Positions 24,706 to 32,975 of a DNA stretch of 51,705 nucleotides are shown here, one piece after another. Each line of letters opens with the position of its first letter. The stretch's first letter is position 1. The position numbers were made by a program, and so were the translations under genes. The notes under the pieces were generated by a model. The model did not search any database. It was not told the origin of the DNA and saw only the letters and a list, made by a program, of their open reading frames with translations. This DNA comes from Egicoccus sp035462025. Its GTDB lineage: Bacteria > Actinomycetota > Nitriliruptoria > Nitriliruptorales > Nitriliruptoraceae. The stretch is taken from contig DATHUR010000206.1 in assembly GCA_035462025.1 (NCBI GenBank), positions 1-51,705 of the forward strand, given 5' to 3'.

Positions 24706-25386
24706 CTATTCACGGAGCAGTTCGGGGGCGTAGCGGCGCAGGATGGCCAGCGCGTGCGTCACCTTGTCGCTGACCCGCTGGCCGCTCGGTTGGGCGACGG
24801 ACCAGAGTTCGAGATTCTGCAGCCGGTTGTCGAGACGATCGCCGTTTCGGTGGTGCACGTTCTCGTCAGCGCGCAGCGGTCGACCGAGGTGGCGAGCGAT
24901 CACCAGCCGGTGCTCGGCCTCGTAGCTCGCGCCGCCGGTCAGGTGAGCCTCCTCGGAGGGCACGGGCACGTATCGGTAGCCGTTCGTGATCCAGCCCTTT
25001 GCGCGGCGTCGCTGCGGAGGGCGAGGCAACGAACCGATCGGTATCTCGGCGATGACGTCGCCGCGTTCGGTAAGCCGGGCGAGGTGAGTTCGGCAGAGGC
25101 CGCGACCATGCGCGCTCCTGGTGCAGTCTTCCACGTGGCACTGCTCGGCCTGCCGTCGTCGAGCCACCGGTTGCTGCGCGCGCACGTCGCCGGTGTTGCG
25201 CCAGCGTTGGTAGTGGCCGTGGCACCAGCCGCGTGACTCGGCAGGGCGCTCGCAGCCGTCGACGGCGCACTGCTTCGGCCGTTCGCCACGGATCGGGCTG
25301 CCGGTGCGCAGCCATCGCTTGTAGTGCATGGCGCACCAGCCGCGGGCGTAGGCCCGCTTGCCGCAGTCGTCCTCCTTGCAGATCAC
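24706..25386 (-). CDS. HNH endonuclease with three N-terminal Cys3His zinc-finger repeats
   Basis: The 226-residue protein starts with three copies of C-x4-C-x9-C-x2-H at residues 3-21, 40-58 and 83-101, each with RGWC or RGLC before the His and a following Trp/Leu-Arg-x-Gly. A basic linker leads to an HNH_3-type nuclease core (YEAEHRLVIARHLGR, then ENVHHRNGDRLDNRLQNLEL with the two His and the Asn). GTG 25386 is supported by AGGA 7 nt upstream; the longer frame beyond lacks coding support. Similar HNH proteins are often phage-derived or free-standing homing-type nucleases. It sits beside two tRNA genes, a common landing place for mobile DNA. Confidence 0.8.
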   Translation of the reverse strand: MICKEDDCGKRAYARGWCAMHYKRWLRTGSPIRGERPKQCAVDGCERPAESRGWCHGHYQRWRNTGDVRAQQPVARRRQAEQCHVEDCTRSAHGRGLCRTHLARLTERGDVIAEIPIGSLPRPPQRRRAKGWITNGYRYVPVPSEEAHLTGGASYEAEHRLVIARHLGRPLRADENVHHRNGDRLDNRLQNLELWSVAQPSGQRVSDKVTHALAILRRYAPELLRE

Positions 25387-25509
25387 CTCGTCGTCCTGAC
25401 CCGCCCCCACGGGTTGCCGGATGGTTGAAGGGTGGTGCCGGTCGTTCGGGAGCAGCGTGCCTCGAGGGTGGGACACGCCGCCTAGCGTCATCCGCGGGAG
25501 GCATGCACG

Positions 25510-25941
25510 GTGGACATTCGCGAGATCGAGGTGACCGACGCGGCGGGGCTCGTTCCGCTGCTCGACGTGCTCGGTTGGGGATCGCCACGGGACCAGGTCG
25601 AGGTCCGGTTGCAGCGCATCGCCGACCATCCCGACTACACGGGCTGGGTCGCCGTCGAGAACGGGAACATCGTCGGCTTCGCGACGGGTCAGTTGAACTG
25701 GATGCTGCAGACCCACCCTCCTGTGGCCGAACTGGTCGGACTCGCCGTGCTGCCCGAGGCCGAGGGCACCGGCGCGGGCAGCCGACTGCTCGCCGCCTTC
25801 GAGGCGTGGGCGGTCGACGCGGGCGCGCAACGGCTCAAGGTCACCTCCGGCGACCACCGGCCCCTGGCCCACGGCTTCTACGAGCGGCGCGGCTACCGAC
25901 GCACGGGTGTCCGCTTCCACAAGATCCTCGATTCCGCCTGA
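25510..25941 (+). CDS. GNAT-family N-acetyltransferase
   Basis: The 143-residue protein is a compact single GNAT domain: IREIEVTDAAGLVPLL at the start, GWVAVENGNIVGFATG, the acetyl-CoA site in VGLAVLPEAEGTGAGSRLL (with a less basic loop than the usual RxxGxG), and the C-terminal AHGFYERRGYRRTGVRFHK. The GTG start follows GGGAGG. Substrate unknown. It converges on the prolyl aminopeptidase gene with 5 nt between stops. Confidence 0.85.
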   Translation: MDIREIEVTDAAGLVPLLDVLGWGSPRDQVEVRLQRIADHPDYTGWVAVENGNIVGFATGQLNWMLQTHPPVAELVGLAVLPEAEGTGAGSRLLAAFEAWAVDAGAQRLKVTSGDHRPLAHGFYERRGYRRTGVRFHKILDSA

Positions 25942-25946
25942 CCAGC

Positions 25947-26906
25947 TCACGCCTCGGCGAACCGATCGAGCGCAGTGAGGATCGCGTCGTCCATGCCCTC
26001 GCCCGTGCCGTGCCCGGCCCCGCCGAGCACCACCAGGTCGCTCCCCGGCCAGGCGCGGTGCAACTGCCACGCGTTGTCCATCGGTGCGGTCAGGTCGAGC
26101 CGCCCCTGGATCAGCACCGCCGGGGTGCCGGCCAACACCGACGCGCCCGCGAGGACCTCGCCGTCGGCGAGGAACAGCCGGTGGTGGAAGTAGTGCACGA
26201 CCAGGCGCGCAAAGGCCAGACGGAAGCGAGATTCGAGGTAGCGCGGGTCGACCGGTTCGTCCTCCTCCATCGCGACGATCGCGTCCTCCCAGTCGCACCA
26301 CCGCTCGGCGGCGGGCACGTGGACCTCGGGGGCCGGGTCGGTCAGCAGCCCGTGGTAGCCCGCCACCACGTCGCCGTCACGAAGGTCAGCCGGCAACCCG
26401 TCGCGCAGCCGCTCCCACGCCTCCGGGAAGAACTTCGCCACGCCACCCGCCACCCAGTCCACCTCGACGTGCCGGCCGGTCGTGATCGCCAGCAGGACGG
26501 CCGCCGACACCCGGTCGGGATGCGCAACGGCGTACGCGAGGCTCAGGGTCGAACCCCACGACCCACCGAACAGCAGCCACCGGTCGATGTCGAGATGGTC
26601 GCGGACGGCCTCGAAGTCGGCGACGAGATGGCGGGTGGTGTTGGTGGACAGGTCGACGGACGGTTCGCTCGCGTGCGGCAGGCTGCGGCCACAGTTGCGC
26701 TGGTCGACCAGCACGACCCTGTAGCGCGCCGGGTCGAAGAACCGACGCAGGCCGGGTGTGCAGCCCGACCCCGGTCCGCCGTGTACGACCAGCGCCGCCC
26801 GCCCGTCGGGGTTGCCGCACACCTCCCAGTAGACGTGGTGGCCGTCACCGACATCGAGGTGGCCGTTGGCGAACGGTTCGATCGGCGGATACCGGTCCCT
26901 GGTCAC
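25947..26906 (-). CDS. pip: Prolyl aminopeptidase (proline iminopeptidase)
   Basis: Pip removes N-terminal proline from peptides in the cytosol. The 319-residue alpha/beta hydrolase has HGGPGSGCTPGLRRFF (oxyanion), VDQRNCGRS, the nucleophile Ser116 in GGSWGSTLSLAYA, the acid in IQGRLDLTAPM and the His in GGAGHGTG. The helical lid lies around residues 150-230. The GTG start overlaps the stop of the upstream ABC ATPase by 4 nt, so it is the last gene of the transporter operon, which fits scavenging of peptides or amino acids. Confidence 0.93.
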   Translation of the reverse strand: MTRDRYPPIEPFANGHLDVGDGHHVYWEVCGNPDGRAALVVHGGPGSGCTPGLRRFFDPARYRVVLVDQRNCGRSLPHASEPSVDLSTNTTRHLVADFEAVRDHLDIDRWLLFGGSWGSTLSLAYAVAHPDRVSAAVLLAITTGRHVEVDWVAGGVAKFFPEAWERLRDGLPADLRDGDVVAGYHGLLTDPAPEVHVPAAERWCDWEDAIVAMEEDEPVDPRYLESRFRLAFARLVVHYFHHRLFLADGEVLAGASVLAGTPAVLIQGRLDLTAPMDNAWQLHRAWPGSDLVVLGGAGHGTGEGMDDAILTALDRFAEA

Positions 26907-27646
26907 AGGCGTCCCGACTCGATGATGCGTTGCAGGAACTGGCGCGTGCGCGGGTGCTCGGGCCCGGCGAACAACTGCGCCGGTGGGGCGATCTCGGCGA
27001 TGCGTCCCTCGTCGAGGAACGCGACCCGGTCGGCGACGTCGCGGGCGAAGCCCATCTCGTGCGTGACGATCAGCATCGTCATCCCACGCGCCTTGAGGTC
27101 GCGGATCACGTCCAGCACGCCGCCGATCAACTCCGGGTCGAGCGCCGCGGTCACCTCGTCGAGGAGCAGCACGTCCGGGTCGGTCGCCATGGCCCGCACG
27201 ATCGCGACCCGCTGCTGCTGGCCACCCGAGAGCCGGTCCGGGTAGCTGTCGGCGTGCTCGGTCATGCCGAACAGCTCGAGCAGTTCGCGGGCCCGTTCCT
27301 CGGCCTGGTGGCGCGGCTGGTGGTGCACCTTGCGCGGGGCCAGCGTGACGTTGTCCAGCACGCTCAGGTGCGGGAACAGGTTGAAGGACTGGAACACGAT
27401 CCCGATGCGCCTGCGCAGGTCACGTTCGGGCAACTCGCCCTCCAGTGCCACGCCGTCCAGACGGATCGAGCCGTGGTCGTAGTCCACCAGCCGGGCCACG
27501 CAGCGCAGCAGCGTCGACTTGCCCGACCCCGACGCCCCGATCAACGCGACCACCTCGTGGTCGTCGACAGCGAGGTCGACCTGGTCGAGCACCAGCGTGT
27601 CGCCGTAGTACTTGGTCAGGCGCTCCACCTCGACGCGGGGGACCAT
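26903..27646 (-). CDS. Polar amino acid ABC transporter ATP-binding protein
   Basis: The 247-residue ATPase has Walker A GASGSGKST (residues 37-45), Q-loop FQSFNLFPHLSVLDNV, signature LSGGQQQR, Walker B VLLLDEVTAALD and the H-loop VTHEMGFARDVADRV. The LFPHLSVLDNVTLAP stretch is typical of the HisP/GlnQ type that serves polar amino acid importers. ATG 27646 overlaps the permease stop by 1 nt (TGATG). It should pair with the permease at 27646-28500 and the binding lipoprotein at 28497-29381 at the membrane. The DEV in place of DEP is a common variant. Confidence 0.93.
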   Translation of the reverse strand: MVPRVEVERLTKYYGDTLVLDQVDLAVDDHEVVALIGASGSGKSTLLRCVARLVDYDHGSIRLDGVALEGELPERDLRRRIGIVFQSFNLFPHLSVLDNVTLAPRKVHHQPRHQAEERARELLELFGMTEHADSYPDRLSGGQQQRVAIVRAMATDPDVLLLDEVTAALDPELIGGVLDVIRDLKARGMTMLIVTHEMGFARDVADRVAFLDEGRIAEIAPPAQLFAGPEHPRTRQFLQRIIESGRL

Positions 27647-28500
27647 CAGAACGCCCGCTGCAGACGGCGCTGCTCGTCGCGGCGCGAGTACCAGTCGGTG
27701 AACCGCGCCAGCGGCACGCTGGCGAGCAGGAACAGGATCGCCGCCATGACGTAGCTCGAGTAGTTGAAGGTGCGCGCGGTGTAGATCTGGGCCTCCCGGA
27801 CCGCCTCCCGCGCGCCGATGACGCTGAGCAGCACGACGTCCTTCTTCAGCGACACCACCCCGTTGAGCAGCGCCGGCGTCACGTTGCGCACCGCCTGCGG
27901 GATGACCGCGTACCGCAGCGCCTGCCACTGCGACAGCCCCAGCGCCTTCGCCGCCGCCCGCTGGCTGCCGTGCACCGCGATCATCCCCGAGCGGTAGACC
28001 TCGGCCGTGTACGCCGAGTAGCTCAGGATCAGGGCGACGCTGCCCCACAGCAGGCTGCTGCGGCTGACTCCCGGCAGTTGCAGCGCCGGGACGCCGAACC
28101 CGAACAGCAGGATCAACAGCAGCGACGGGACGCCGCGCAGCAGGTCGATGAACACCACGGCGGCGATGCGCAGCGGGGCCGCCACCGGGCCCGTCAGCGA
28201 CCGGGCGACCGCGACGAGCAACGCGAGCACCAGGATCGCGATCTCGCCGACGAGGAAGATGCGCATGTTGAGCCAGAACCCGCGCAGCACGCGGGGGAAG
28301 GACAGGCGCATCGCCTCGGCGCTGAAGTAGGTGGCCTGGATCCGGGGCCAGTACGGCGACGAAGCCACGAACCAGGCCAGTAGCCCGAACACGACCACCG
28401 TGCTGAGGCCGCCGATCAGCAGCGGGCGCACGTGGTCGCGGGTGAACCCGCGCTGCCGCACCGGCGGGGGCGCCGGTGCGGCAGGGCGTTGCGGGATCAC
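27646..28500 (-). CDS. Polar amino acid ABC transporter permease
   Basis: The 284-residue membrane protein belongs to the HisM/GlnP permease family. The EAA-type coupling loop is seen as YSAYTAEVYRSGMIAV and later RAAAKALGLSQWQALRYAVIPQA. At least five hydrophobic segments lie near residues 25-48, 80-108, 115-142, 150-170 and 245-265, and the periplasm-facing FIDLLRGVPSLLLIL is the usual third helix start. GTG 28500 overlaps the binding-protein stop (GTGA) and is preferred to ATG 28539, which lies inside the upstream gene. Only one permease is present, so it probably acts as a homodimer. Confidence 0.92.
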   Translation of the reverse strand: MIPQRPAAPAPPPVRQRGFTRDHVRPLLIGGLSTVVVFGLLAWFVASSPYWPRIQATYFSAEAMRLSFPRVLRGFWLNMRIFLVGEIAILVLALLVAVARSLTGPVAAPLRIAAVVFIDLLRGVPSLLLILLFGFGVPALQLPGVSRSSLLWGSVALILSYSAYTAEVYRSGMIAVHGSQRAAAKALGLSQWQALRYAVIPQAVRNVTPALLNGVVSLKKDVVLLSVIGAREAVREAQIYTARTFNYSSYVMAAILFLLASVPLARFTDWYSRRDEQRRLQRAF

Positions 28501-29381
28501 TCCGAGATGCGCGGGATGTCGCCGCCGCCGGCCAGCCACTCGTCGGCCAGGGCGTCGAGCGTCCCGTCGGCGCGCAGGCTCTCGAGCGCGGTGTTCACAC
28601 AGTCGACGTAGGGGTTGCCGTCCTCGAACAGCATCCCGAGGCCGTCGTCCATCGGTTCGCCGGGCAGGATGCCGCCGATGACCGAGCCCTCGACCTGGAC
28701 GGCGGTGACGAACAGCGCACCCGGCAGACCGAAGACGGTCGCGTCGATCTGGCCGCCCTGCAGCGCCTGGAACAGGCCCGCCTGGTCGTCGTACACGGCC
28801 GCGTCGTCGACACCGATGACCTGTTCGATGTAGGCGAGGTCGGTGGTGCCCACGACGGCGCCGAAGTTCACGCCCTCCCGCAGATCCTCCAGCGAGGTCG
28901 CCGAGGCGGCCGGGCTGTCGGCCAGCGCGACCAGCGACTTCTCGACCTCGTAGTAGGGCACGGAGAAGTCGACCGCTTCGTCACGCTCGTCGGTGATCGA
29001 GTACTGCTGGATGTTGAAGTCGTAGTCCTTGGCGCCCGGGGCGATGGCCTCGTCGAAGCCGGTGCGCACCCAGGTGACCTGGTCCTGCGCGAAGCCCAAC
29101 TCCTCGGCGAGCGCGTACACCACGGCGCTCTCGAAGCCCTCGCCGTTGGACGGGTCGTCGTCCATCATCCAGGGCGGGAAGACCGGCTCGCCCGTGGCGA
29201 CGGTGAGTTGACCTTCCTGGAACAGGTCGGGGCTGTCGGGCCCGCAGGCCGCGGCCTCGTCCTCGGATCCCTCCCCGGCGGCGTCGCCGGTGGGTTCCTC
29301 TGGTTCGTCGGTCTCGCCGCCGCACGCACCGGCGAGCAGTGCGAGTGCCGCCAGGCCGGCGGCTGTCCGTCGCACATTCAC
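28497..29381 (-). CDS. Polar amino acid ABC transporter substrate-binding lipoprotein
   Basis: The 294-residue protein has a lipoprotein signal (basic start, LAALALLAGACGG lipobox) followed by a Glu/Asp-rich linker and a family 3 solute-binding fold: QLTVATGEPVFPPWMM, GFESAVVYALAEELGF, YDFNIQQYSITDERDEAVDFS, DLREGVNFGAVVGTTDL and YVDCVNTALESLRADGTL. It captures an amino acid outside the cell for the permease below. GTG 29381 is chosen because AGGAGG ends 6 nt upstream; the ATG at 29387 abuts that site. It is first in the operon SBP-permease-ATPase-pip. Which amino acid it binds is not readable. Confidence 0.92.
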   Translation of the reverse strand: MNVRRTAAGLAALALLAGACGGETDEPEEPTGDAAGEGSEDEAAACGPDSPDLFQEGQLTVATGEPVFPPWMMDDDPSNGEGFESAVVYALAEELGFAQDQVTWVRTGFDEAIAPGAKDYDFNIQQYSITDERDEAVDFSVPYYEVEKSLVALADSPAASATSLEDLREGVNFGAVVGTTDLAYIEQVIGVDDAAVYDDQAGLFQALQGGQIDATVFGLPGALFVTAVQVEGSVIGGILPGEPMDDGLGMLFEDGNPYVDCVNTALESLRADGTLDALADEWLAGGGDIPRISE

Positions 29382-29519
29382 ACGCATCCTCCTGGTCGTG
29401 CCGACCGACGATGGCCGTGTACCGGCCGGTCTCCGGTCGAGAGTTCGGACGCTACCCCGACCGCCGCCATCGCAAAGCACTTCCCGGTGAACAACCCACG
29501 AAACGCGCGAGCGGGGTCG

Positions 29520-31142
29520 TCAGTCGATCGGTGGCGGCAACGCGCCGGCGTGCAGTGCACGGGCCGTGGCGATCGTGTCCGCGTCGCGGGGGTCCTTGTC
29601 GGGCCGGTAGCCGCGGACCCGGGCGAACCGCATCGCCAGCCCGCCCGGGTACCGCGGCGAGCGCACCATCCCGTCCAGGGCGATCTCGACCACCAACTCG
29701 GGCCGGACGTGGACCACGTGCCCCTCGCGTCGTGTTTCGCGCGCCAGCAACTGCTCGGTCTGCCAGGTCAGCAGTTCGTCGGTCAGGCCCTTGAAGGTCT
29801 TGCCGAGCATGACGAAGTCGTCGGCCTCGGGGTCGTAGGCGCCGAGGTGGAGGTTGGACAGCCAGCCCTTGCGGCGACCCGAGCCCCACTCGACCGCCAG
29901 CACCACGAGGTCGAGCGTGTGGACCGGCTTGACCTTCCGCCACGCGGCACCGCGCCGGCCGGCCTCGTAGGGGCTGTCGAGGTCCTTGACCATCACGCCC
30001 TCGTGGCCGGCCTCGAGTGTGCGGCGCAGGAACTCGTGGGCCTCGGCCGGGTCGGCGGTCAGCAACTGCTCGATCCGCAACTCGGGCGGCACGGCCTCGG
30101 CCAGCACGGCGATCCGCTCGCGCAACGGCAGGTCGATCACGTCCCGCCCGTCGACATGCAGCACGTCGAAGAACCGAACGGACATTCTTCGTGCCGGGTC
30201 CCCCTTCTCGGTCTTCCCCCCGGGGCCGACCTTGCCGGGCGCTTCGCTCGCTCGTTGCCCCCCGGCACGGCGTGCTGATGGCGCGCTCGCATCGGTGCCG
30301 AACTGTTGCATCGTGTCCTGGAACGCGGCGGGACGGCCCTGCTCGTCCAGCGCGAGCGCCTCGCCGTCGAGCACGACGCTGGTGACCGGCAGCGACCGGG
30401 CCGCCGCGACCACGTCGGGAAGCCGCTGGGAGACCTCGAGGAGATTGCGGGTGAACACCCGGACCTCGTCGCCGTCGCGGTGCACCTGCACCCGCGCGCC
30501 GTCGAGCTTCGCGTCGACCGCGACCTCGCCGAGATCCGCCATCGCCTCGGCGACCGAGGCTGCGGTCTGCGCCAGCATCGGCTGGAGCGCGGTGCCGACC
30601 TCGAGGCCGAACTCGGCGAGCGCCGCCTCGCCCTCGGTCAGCGCGGCCACGGCAGTGCGGCGCAGGTCCCCGGTCAGCATCGCCGCCCGGCGCACGCTCG
30701 CCTCCGGCAGCCCCGCCGCGGCCGCGATGGCCTGGGTCAACAGCCCTGCCAGCGCGCCCTGCCGCAACTCGCGCAGCACGAGCCGGCGCAGGAAGTCCTG
30801 CTCGTGCCCGGTGGCACGGCCGAGCAGGTCGGCGAGCAGGTCGAGCCGCCGGGTCCGCGACCCGGTGCCCGCCTCGACGTCGGCGATCGCCTGCAGGGTC
30901 GTGTCGACGTCGGCGACGGTCAGCGACGGCTCGGCCGCCGGCGTGGCCTCGACGCCGAAGACGGCCGACGGGCCGAGGTCGAGCCGTTCCTGCCGCGGCT
31001 CGCCCGACAGGTAGGCGACGCCCGCGGCCAGTTCCAGGGGGTCCAGCGCCTGCAGGGTCCGCACGAGCGTCGCGTTCTTGGCCTTGCGACTGCGCGTCGC
31101 GGCGACCTCGTCGGACGCGGCCACCAACTCCGCCAGCAGCAT
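29520..31142 (-). CDS. ATP-dependent DNA ligase
   Basis: The 540-residue protein is an ATP-dependent DNA ligase with an N-terminal DNA-binding domain (about residues 1-190), an adenylation domain with motif I Lys212 in AKLDGARVQV, motif III-like VLDGEAL (Glu261) and SVRFFDVLHVDG, motif IV GHEGVMVKDLDSPYEAG, motif V AWRKVKPV, and an OB-fold C-terminus. This type backs up NAD-dependent LigA in actinobacteria. Residues about 292-318, between motifs, are a Gly/Arg/Lys-rich insert (RAGGQRASEAPGKVGPGGK and following) encoded by a 78-bp inverted-repeat element; homologues have a short normal loop there. ATG 31142 lies 31 nt after comB. Confidence 0.9.
   Translation of the reverse strand: MLLAELVAASDEVAATRSRKAKNATLVRTLQALDPLELAAGVAYLSGEPRQERLDLGPSAVFGVEATPAAEPSLTVADVDTTLQAIADVEAGTGSRTRRLDLLADLLGRATGHEQDFLRRLVLRELRQGALAGLLTQAIAAAAGLPEASVRRAAMLTGDLRRTAVAALTEGEAALAEFGLEVGTALQPMLAQTAASVAEAMADLGEVAVDAKLDGARVQVHRDGDEVRVFTRNLLEVSQRLPDVVAAARSLPVTSVVLDGEALALDEQGRPAAFQDTMQQFGTDASAPSARRAGGQRASEAPGKVGPGGKTEKGDPARRMSVRFFDVLHVDGRDVIDLPLRERIAVLAEAVPPELRIEQLLTADPAEAHEFLRRTLEAGHEGVMVKDLDSPYEAGRRGAAWRKVKPVHTLDLVVLAVEWGSGRRKGWLSNLHLGAYDPEADDFVMLGKTFKGLTDELLTWQTEQLLARETRREGHVVHVRPELVVEIALDGMVRSPRYPGGLAMRFARVRGYRPDKDPRDADTIATARALHAGALPPPID
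30191..30268. repeat. 78-bp palindromic element inserted in frame in the ligase gene
   Basis: The element is bounded by perfect 8-bp inverted repeats, GTGCCGGG (30191-30198) and CCCGGCAC (30261-30268). It contains GCTTCGCTCGCTCG, the kind of short-period sequence seen in many bacterial REP-like repeats. Its length, 78 bp, is 26 codons, so the reading frame of the ligase is kept. No clear target duplication is seen. No second copy was noticed in this window. Confidence 0.55.
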
Positions 31143-31173
31143 CCGCCCACCTCCACTCGATCGACCGTGAGGT

Positions 31174-31857
31174 CTAGCTCGCGGACACCTCGACCGCCGC
31201 GAGTTCGCCGACCGGACGGGCCACGAGCGCGATGTCGAACCGGTCGACCTCGCAGGCGAGGTCGACGTCCACCAGGGGTAGGAACGCCTCGCCGCCGAAC
31301 CTGCGCCCGGCGTCGCTGGCCGGGACCCGGTCGAGGAACGGTTGCGGGTCGGGATCGTCGCCCGCGACCCGGGCCGCGATCAGTTCGGCACAGGCGAGGT
31401 CCTCGTCACCGTTGCGTCCGAGCGAGGCGCCCGTGATCACGTACGTGACGCGCGCCGCTCCCGACGCCCGCAGCATCCGGGCCGTCGCGGCGGCGGTCAC
31501 GAACGACGCGGCCAGCAGCAGTGGGCTGTCCTGGCACCGGATCAGACCCTGCGTGCCGGCGCTGGTGCGGTGCACGAACGTGCGACCGGTCAGGTCCATC
31601 TCGGCGATCGCGCTGGGCGAGTTTCCGGTGTCGAAGCCGTCCATCGGCCGGCCGCCGTCCTCGCCCGCGAACACGGCCGCACCGATGCCGGCGTCGCGCA
31701 GCGCGAAGGCCTTCTCGGCCGTGTCGACGGCCAGGACCCGGGTCGCGCCGCGGTGCAGCGCCCACGGCACGGTCGTGAACGCCCGCAGGACGTCGATCAC
31801 GACCACCGCGTCGTCGGGCGCGGCGCCGGCGAGGTCGACGTAACGGGCCGTCGTCAC
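31174..31857 (-). CDS. comB: ComB-family 2-phosphosulfolactate phosphatase-like protein
   Basis: The 227-residue protein fits the ComB family: VVVIDVLRAFTTVPWALHRGA at the start (written here as VVVIDVLRAF TTVPWALHRG), FAGEDGGRPMDGFDTGNSPSA, the FVHRTSAGTQGL loop with HRTSAGT, and a C-terminal LACEVDRFDIAL. ComB dephosphorylates 2-phosphosulfolactate, known from coenzyme M and sulfolactate routes; in bacteria without those routes its substrate is unclear. GTG 31857 overlaps the dapE stop (GTGA), so it is the third gene of dapD-dapE-comB. Its link to diaminopimelate synthesis is unexplained. Confidence 0.85.
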   Translation of the reverse strand: MTTARYVDLAGAAPDDAVVVIDVLRAFTTVPWALHRGATRVLAVDTAEKAFALRDAGIGAAVFAGEDGGRPMDGFDTGNSPSAIAEMDLTGRTFVHRTSAGTQGLIRCQDSPLLLAASFVTAAATARMLRASGAARVTYVITGASLGRNGDEDLACAELIAARVAGDDPDPQPFLDRVPASDAGRRFGGEAFLPLVDVDLACEVDRFDIALVARPVGELAAVEVSAS

Positions 31858-32975
31858 GAGGATCCGGACAGGAACCGGCGGAGTCGGGCGTCGGCGGCCA
31901 CGACGTCGTCGACGAAGGCGTACTCGCCGCGCTGGTGGGCCTGCGCCGTCAGACCCGGCCCGTAGTTGAGCGCGGGGACGCCGACCTCGGCGAACCGGGC
32001 GACGTCGGTCCAGGCCTGCTTGCCGGCCACGGGCGCGTCGACGCTGCGGACGAACGCCTGCACGACCGGTTCGGACAGGCGCGGCGGTGCGCCGGGGGAC
32101 CGGTCGACGATCTCGACGGTCGCGCGCTCGCCGACGCGCTCGCGCAGTTCGGCCTCGGCCTCGTCGAGCCCGCGGGACGGCGCGAACCGAAGATTGAGGT
32201 TGACCATGAAGGTGCCCGGCACGACGTTGCGAACGGTCGTCGCTCCGGCGCGCGGTCCCGGGCCGAGACCCGTGGTCCAGGCCTGGGTCGCCGACCACGC
32301 GTCCTTGAACGGGATGCCGTCGACCTCGACGTCGCGGAGGTGGTCGCGGTCGAGTTCGGCCAGGAACTCGCCGGCCATCGTCAGCGCGTTGCGGCCGTGC
32401 CACGGACGGGCCGAGTGCGCCTGTCGGCCCTCGAAGGTCAACACCGCGTGCAGGCCGCCGAGGCAGCCCAACTGGACCTCGCCGTCGGTGGGTTCGAGCA
32501 CGATCGCCAGCGCGGCCTCGCGCAGCCACGGCACCTCGTCGAGGACCTGGCGCAGTTCGTTGCCGTCGGCCGCACCCTCTTCGCCCGAGTACAGCACCAG
32601 CGCGAGGTCGTAGGGCGACGCGTCGCGCAGGGCACGGTCCTCGAAGGCGGCCATCGCGATCACGTTGCCCGACTTCATGTCCGACGCCCCGCGCGCGACG
32701 ACGGCATCACGGCCGTCGCGCTGCTCGACACGCGGTTCGATGTCATCGTCGGTGGGCGGGACCACGTCGAGGTGGCCGACCAGCAACACCAGGGGCCGCG
32801 ACGGGTCGCCGCGACGGCCGTCGACGACGACGCTGTGTGCGACCCGGCTGACCTCCTCGCCGAGGTCGGTGTAGCGGGCCTGCATCGCGTCGGCGATCGG
32901 TCCCTCGTCCCCGGTCGTGCAGACGTAGCCGCAATGCTCGAGCAGGCGGGCGACCAGCCCCTCCCGGTCAGTCAT
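31854..32975 (-). CDS. dapE: Succinyl-diaminopimelate desuccinylase
   Basis: DapE releases succinate from N-succinyl-L,L-diaminopimelate, giving the precursor of lysine and peptidoglycan. The 373-residue M20 enzyme shows VLLVGHLDVVPP (zinc His), ARGASDMKSGNV (bridging Asp), YSGEEGAADGNEL (catalytic Glu pair), AIVLEPTDGEVQLGCLGGLH, and the lid-domain GRQAHSARPWHGRNA His. Late ligand His is in TAQAHQRGEY. It overlaps dapD by 8 nt upstream and comB by 4 nt downstream, which supports the DAP role over other M20 functions. Confidence 0.93.
   Translation of the reverse strand: MTDREGLVARLLEHCGYVCTTGDEGPIADAMQARYTDLGEEVSRVAHSVVVDGRRGDPSRPLVLLVGHLDVVPPTDDDIEPRVEQRDGRDAVVARGASDMKSGNVIAMAAFEDRALRDASPYDLALVLYSGEEGAADGNELRQVLDEVPWLREAALAIVLEPTDGEVQLGCLGGLHAVLTFEGRQAHSARPWHGRNALTMAGEFLAELDRDHLRDVEVDGIPFKDAWSATQAWTTGLGPGPRAGATTVRNVVPGTFMVNLNLRFAPSRGLDEAEAELRERVGERATVEIVDRSPGAPPRLSEPVVQAFVRSVDAPVAGKQAWTDVARFAEVGVPALNYGPGLTAQAHQRGEYAFVDDVVAADARLRRFLSGSS

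Noticed and set aside
24407..25386. Integrated mobile element with attachment sites at the tRNA genes
   Set aside because: No repeat of the tRNA 3' ends, no integrase and no second boundary were found in the window.
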